Shown here: positions 61,459 through 64,000 of the stretch, in pieces
How the letters are laid out: each line of letters starts with the position of its first letter
Position numbering within the stretch: position 1 is the first letter of the stretch
Source: JBHOQS01 sp042408875
Lineage (GTDB): Bacteria; Chloroflexota; UBA11872; JBHOQS01
Assembly: GCA_042408875.1 (NCBI GenBank)
Contig: JBHOQS010000014.1
Span: forward strand, 1-64,000
Reading direction: 5' to 3'
DNA: 64,000 nt
The notes under the pieces: model-generated
The model's database searches: none
Seen by the model: only the letters and a program-made list of their open reading frames with translations
What the model was told of the DNA's origin: nothing
Translations under genes and position numbers: made by a program

Positions 61459-61827
61459 ATGATGAATTTCCCGTGGAACGCGCCGGCAACGGGCCAGGTG
61501 CATGCGGCGGAGCCAGTTACGGACGCCGACTTCGAGGCGAAGGTGTTGCAGAGTGACCTGCCCGTCTTCGTTGACTTCTGGGCGGAGTGGTGCGGTCCGT
61601 GCCGCATGATGGCGCCGGTCTATGAGCGTCTGGCCCAGCAGTTCGCCGGCAGGGCGCGTTTCTACAAGCTCGACGTCGATGAGAACCCACGTACCGCGGA
61701 GCAGTACGGCATTCAGGGGATCCCCACCCTGATCCTGTTCAAGGGTGGGAAAGAGGCCGGTCGCCTCGTCGGCTACCCCGGCGAGGCTGTGCTGCGGAAC
61801 GCGATTAGCCGGGCGCTTGGCGCGTAA
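61459..61827 (+). CDS. trxA: Thioredoxin
   Basis: A 122-residue thioredoxin with active site W44-C-G-P-C48 in 'VFVDFWAEWCGPCRMMAPVY', Asp-containing 'YKLDVDENPRTAEQYGI', cis-Pro in 'GIPTLILFKGGKE' and C-terminal 'LRNAISRALGA'. It reduces disulfides in the cytoplasm. The first 18 residues are longer than in housekeeping thioredoxins. AAGGAGCAGG precedes ATG 61459/61462. A CsoR-type promoter lies 140 bp upstream, suggesting induction by sulfur or metal stress. Confidence 0.95.
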   Translation: MMNFPWNAPATGQVHAAEPVTDADFEAKVLQSDLPVFVDFWAEWCGPCRMMAPVYERLAQQFAGRARFYKLDVDENPRTAEQYGIQGIPTLILFKGGKEAGRLVGYPGEAVLRNAISRALGA

Positions 61828-61856
61828 CGAGCGCACCAGATAGGCCGGTCGATCAA

Positions 61857-61904
61857 GGAGCGAGCCTGCAGGGCGGAGTGCTAGCACGCTCGCTCCCGGT
61901 TTTT
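61857..61904 (+). terminator. Rho-independent terminator of trxA
   Basis: GGAGCGAGC (61857-61865) pairs with GCTCGCTCC (61888-61896), followed by CGG and five T residues ending at 61904. It is 30 bp after the trxA stop and is the only hairpin in the window with a clear T-run. Confidence 0.6.
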
Positions 61905-61935
61905 AGCGGTGCCTGGTCCTTCAGAATGGCTCCGT

Positions 61936-62028
61936 TCTAAAAGTAATCTAATAGTACTAATAGTAATCTAATATAAAGTAATCTACATGAAGTAATCTAA
62001 AGTAATCTAAAGTAATCTAAAAAGTAAA
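61936..62028. repeat. AT-rich AGTAATCTA tandem-repeat tract
   Basis: About eight copies of AAGTAATCTA-like units, perfect at the right end (AGTAATCTAA three times) and degenerate at the left. It lies between trxA and tRNA-Leu. Confidence 0.85.
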
Positions 62029-62269
62029 GCCAGGGGGAAACCCGCAGGCGCCAGACACGGAACCATGGAGATCTCACCCTGGCTTAGGTCTAGCGGATGC
62101 CAAGCTGGGGACCTGGCACCCGCTGACGCCTGCATCACATCCAGTACCGGTCCCAACAGTCCCGCCGATGATGCTGCAGGCGGCAGCTGTCTTGCGGCTG
62201 TTGCAACCACACAGGCAACTCTCGGAGCCGAACTGTTTCGGCGTCCCTCGCAGAAAGGCCAGCTGGGGG

Positions 62270-62351
62270 TGGCCCCGGTGGGATTCGAACCCACACGCCT
62301 TGCGGCCTGGAATTTTAAGTTCCATGCGTATGCCAGTTCCGCCACGGGGCC
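62270..62351 (-). tRNA. tRNA-Leu (anticodon UAA)
   Basis: Minus-strand sequence begins GGCCCCG and ends CGGGGCCA. The anticodon stem TGGAA/TTCCA encloses CTTAAAA with anticodon TAA. The long variable arm (GGCCGCAAGGCGT region) and T-loop GGTTCGAATCC mark a class II tRNA-Leu. CCA is not encoded. Confidence 0.95.
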
Positions 62352-62774
62352 GTCTACTGCTGTCGGGTTTAGTATACCCCGACAGCATAAGCACGCAAGC
62401 TGCCTGTGCTGGTTGGCGGACAGCTTACCTCCCCCGGATTCCTCCCGCGCTTGTAACCTCGGCGCGGGGTGTGCCACGATGACCATACCGACAGTCCATG
62501 CCGATAGTCCATGCCGATAGTTATGGATACATCAGTAGCGAGCACGCACATGCTCTGCCGGGAAAGTCTGGCACGACTCTTGCTCAACGCTCGCAAAGGC
62601 ATAGCGCCCCTGCACAGTACTCCCGAGGCCACTGCGGCGTGGCCTCGGGAGGAGAGGTCCGGTCGTTGGGTATTTGGTTTGAATATCAAAATCTCTCAAG
62701 ATTTCTACATAGAGTGTGAGAGCAGAGTGTTAGAGCGGCAGAGTAGATTAAAGTGCTATACAGGGGGAAGTGCT
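62352..62774. other. 423-bp spacer without recognised gene
   Basis: Contains a short tandem repeat (CCGATAGTCCATG-like, three units, 62485-62525) and a GAGTGTTAGAG-type repeat near 62715-62740. No coding signal with a ribosome-binding site until the small gene at 62775. Confidence 0.4.
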
Positions 62775-63107
62775 ATGGCAGCACAGGGGTGGGGTGGACG
62801 CTGGCGTTGGCCCTGGCAGCACACCGGCGTGCGCGAGGCGCAGCGGGGCGCGAGCTTGAAAGACGTCGCCTACTGGGCGGCCGAATGGCAGGCTCAGGCG
62901 CGTCGTGTCCAGGCGTATATCGCCGAGCATGGCCTTGAGTATGACCCTCTCGGGCTGGAGGAGCTACGCAAAGCGTGCCGGCTGGCCGAAGTCCGCTACT
63001 GGCGGGCCGTCGAAGAGTATGCCCGCCAGCGCGAGCAGACGCGTCGCGTCCTCGCCCACCTGCGCTGTCTGCTGCCACCTCACCCTCCGAGGTCTCGTGC
63101 TGCCTGA
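62775..63107 (+). CDS. Hypothetical protein, 110 aa
   Basis: A small basic, Trp-rich, largely helical protein: 'GWGGRWRWPWQHTGVREAQR', 'LKDVAYWAAEWQAQARRVQA', 'LEELRKACRLAEVRYWRAVE'. ATG 62775 follows GGGGGAAG. No family recognised. Convergent with the YbbR gene. Confidence 0.6.
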   Translation: MAAQGWGGRWRWPWQHTGVREAQRGASLKDVAYWAAEWQAQARRVQAYIAEHGLEYDPLGLEELRKACRLAEVRYWRAVEEYARQREQTRRVLAHLRCLLPPHPPRSRAA

Positions 63108-63143
63108 GGGCTGGCTCCGGGCCGGGACTGGCGCCCCACCGCC

Positions 63144-64000
63144 TTAGCTGGCGGGCGCCAGGGTGAGCGTCACCTGGACCGGGTTCACGCGGACAACATT
63201 GACGCCCTCCGGGACGGTGACCTGTGGGCTCACTGCGTGCGTCCCCGCAGTGAGCTGCGTAGCATCGATGCGCGCCAACAGACGGTCGGCCTGCTGGAGC
63301 AGCGGGCTGGGCCCGCTCAGGGTAACCTCCACCGTCGTAGGGTTCACGGTGGCGACCAGCCCGCCAGGGAGATTCTCCAGCACGACTGCCAGCCGCACCG
63401 TCGTGCTCGCGGCGATCGGTGCGATCTGCACCCGCACGGTGACCGGCTGCTCCACCTCGAGGCTGACATTCGGTGGGCGCACCAGCGAAACCTGGCGTTC
63501 CAACGTGCTCGTGGCGCCGCTAATATCAACGGGAGCGGTCGCGATCGTCGTGATATCTTCCACGCGGCGGGGCTCACCCAGGATGGTCACCGTGCCTGGC
63601 GTGACCGTGATACCGCTCACAATAAAGCCCGGCGCTGGCTGGCCGCGCACGTCGGCCACCACAGAGACTGTCTTGTAGCTGGCCACCTGCCGGATCGGCA
63701 CTACTACTTCGACGGTCTGCGGCTCCAGATTAGTGATGCCAGCTACATCACCCCCTAAGCGGTTTTGCGGCACCGGCCGACGCGAGACAGTGACCGACGA
63801 GCGCTCCCCCTCGATCCGTACATTGACGTTCACCTGGGTGACTTCATCGACCACACTGGCCGGCCCGCTCACTGTCACGCGGTCCGGCGTGACCTTGACC
63901 TGGTCCTCTTCAAGGCGATAGCCTAGGGCCACGTTGCCCTGGATCTGTACCCGCACCGGGACAGTCGCTGTTTTGAGCGGTTCGATCCGCACTGGCACGC
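63144..64000 (-). CDS. YbbR-domain protein (CdaR-like), 5' end outside window
   Basis: At least 284 residues without a start in the window. It is made of repeated YbbR beta domains of about 80 residues: 'VALGYRLEEDQVKVTPDRVT' with 'VSGPASVVDEVTQVNV', 'APGFIVSGITVTPGTVTILG' with 'EPRRVEDITTIATAPVDIS', and 'LPGGLVATVNPTTVEVTLSG'. In other bacteria YbbR/CdaR is membrane-anchored and regulates the diadenylate cyclase CdaA, which would lie just upstream, beyond base 64000. Confidence 0.88.
   Translation of the reverse strand, partial: VPVRIEPLKTATVPVRVQIQGNVALGYRLEEDQVKVTPDRVTVSGPASVVDEVTQVNVNVRIEGERSSVTVSRRPVPQNRLGGDVAGITNLEPQTVEVVVPIRQVASYKTVSVVADVRGQPAPGFIVSGITVTPGTVTILGEPRRVEDITTIATAPVDISGATSTLERQVSLVRPPNVSLEVEQPVTVRVQIAPIAASTTVRLAVVLENLPGGLVATVNPTTVEVTLSGPSPLLQQADRLLARIDATQLTAGTHAVSPQVTVPEGVNVVRVNPVQVTLTLAPAS

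Overview
The window is GC-rich bacterial chromosome that looks like a member of the Chloroflexota, probably the Chloroflexia/Roseiflexus-like side. The reasons are a compact atp operon followed by murA and mreB, Thr-Pro-rich secreted proteins with a two-part 'TGH...FW..GG / vQYFqR.R.EW.P' module, SMP-30, MocA and ABC sugar genes in bulk, and AT-rich tandem-repeat spacers between very GC-rich genes. The assignment is from protein character only; no rRNA gene is present.

Layout. 1-7.4 kb: a decaying, minus-strand restriction-modification and toxin-antitoxin island. It holds an AlbA_2/RecG-like gene with a frameshift, one intact hsdM, three further hsdM pieces (one nearly whole, one N-terminal, one C-terminal), a DNA-methylase N-terminal fragment, an intact HepT/MntA pair, an SRPBCC gene and an IS256-type transposase remnant. 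No hsdS or hsdR is visible. 7.5-11 kb: a secreted protein, a coiled-coil putative lipoprotein, queC and an L,D-transpeptidase. 11.2-15.8 kb: a MarR regulator followed by a heterodimeric ABC exporter. 15.9-21.6 kb: two divergent cation P-type ATPases, the left one broken by an in-frame amber codon. 21.6-25.9 kb: small stress-type genes including hsp20, a LuxR-type response regulator and a Crp/Fnr regulator. 26.4-29.4 kb: a decayed patch with PAS and CBS fragments, an MFS pseudogene, plsC and a broken paralog of a 71-residue gene. 29.7 kb: tRNA-Leu(UAG). 30-35.8 kb: an oxidoreductase/SMP-30 pair, a RemB-like DUF370 gene, maf, a large secreted cohesin-like protein and a hexapeptide acyltransferase. 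35.85-43.5 kb: the complete F1Fo ATP synthase operon (atpI-B-E-F-H-A-G-D-C) with a strong promoter, then murA and mreB. 47-60.9 kb: a carbohydrate catabolism cluster (GH29 fucosidase, BNR lipoprotein, MocA oxidoreductase, ApnL-like protein, two amidohydrolases, two sugar-binding lipoproteins, one permease pair, a TIM-barrel isomerase). 61-64 kb: trxA behind a CsoR-type palindrome, tRNA-Leu(UAA), a small gene and a 5'-truncated YbbR/CdaR gene.

Working together: the ATP synthase block and envelope genes (murA, mreB, maf, L,D-transpeptidase) are housekeeping. The sugar cluster is a self-contained uptake and oxidation/lactone-hydrolysis unit whose substrate cannot be fixed from sequence. Recurrent themes are perfect hairpins without a U-tract just after stop codons, short AT-rich tandem repeats in spacers, and many gene breaks that are single-base changes in homopolymers, which may be real decay or sequence error.
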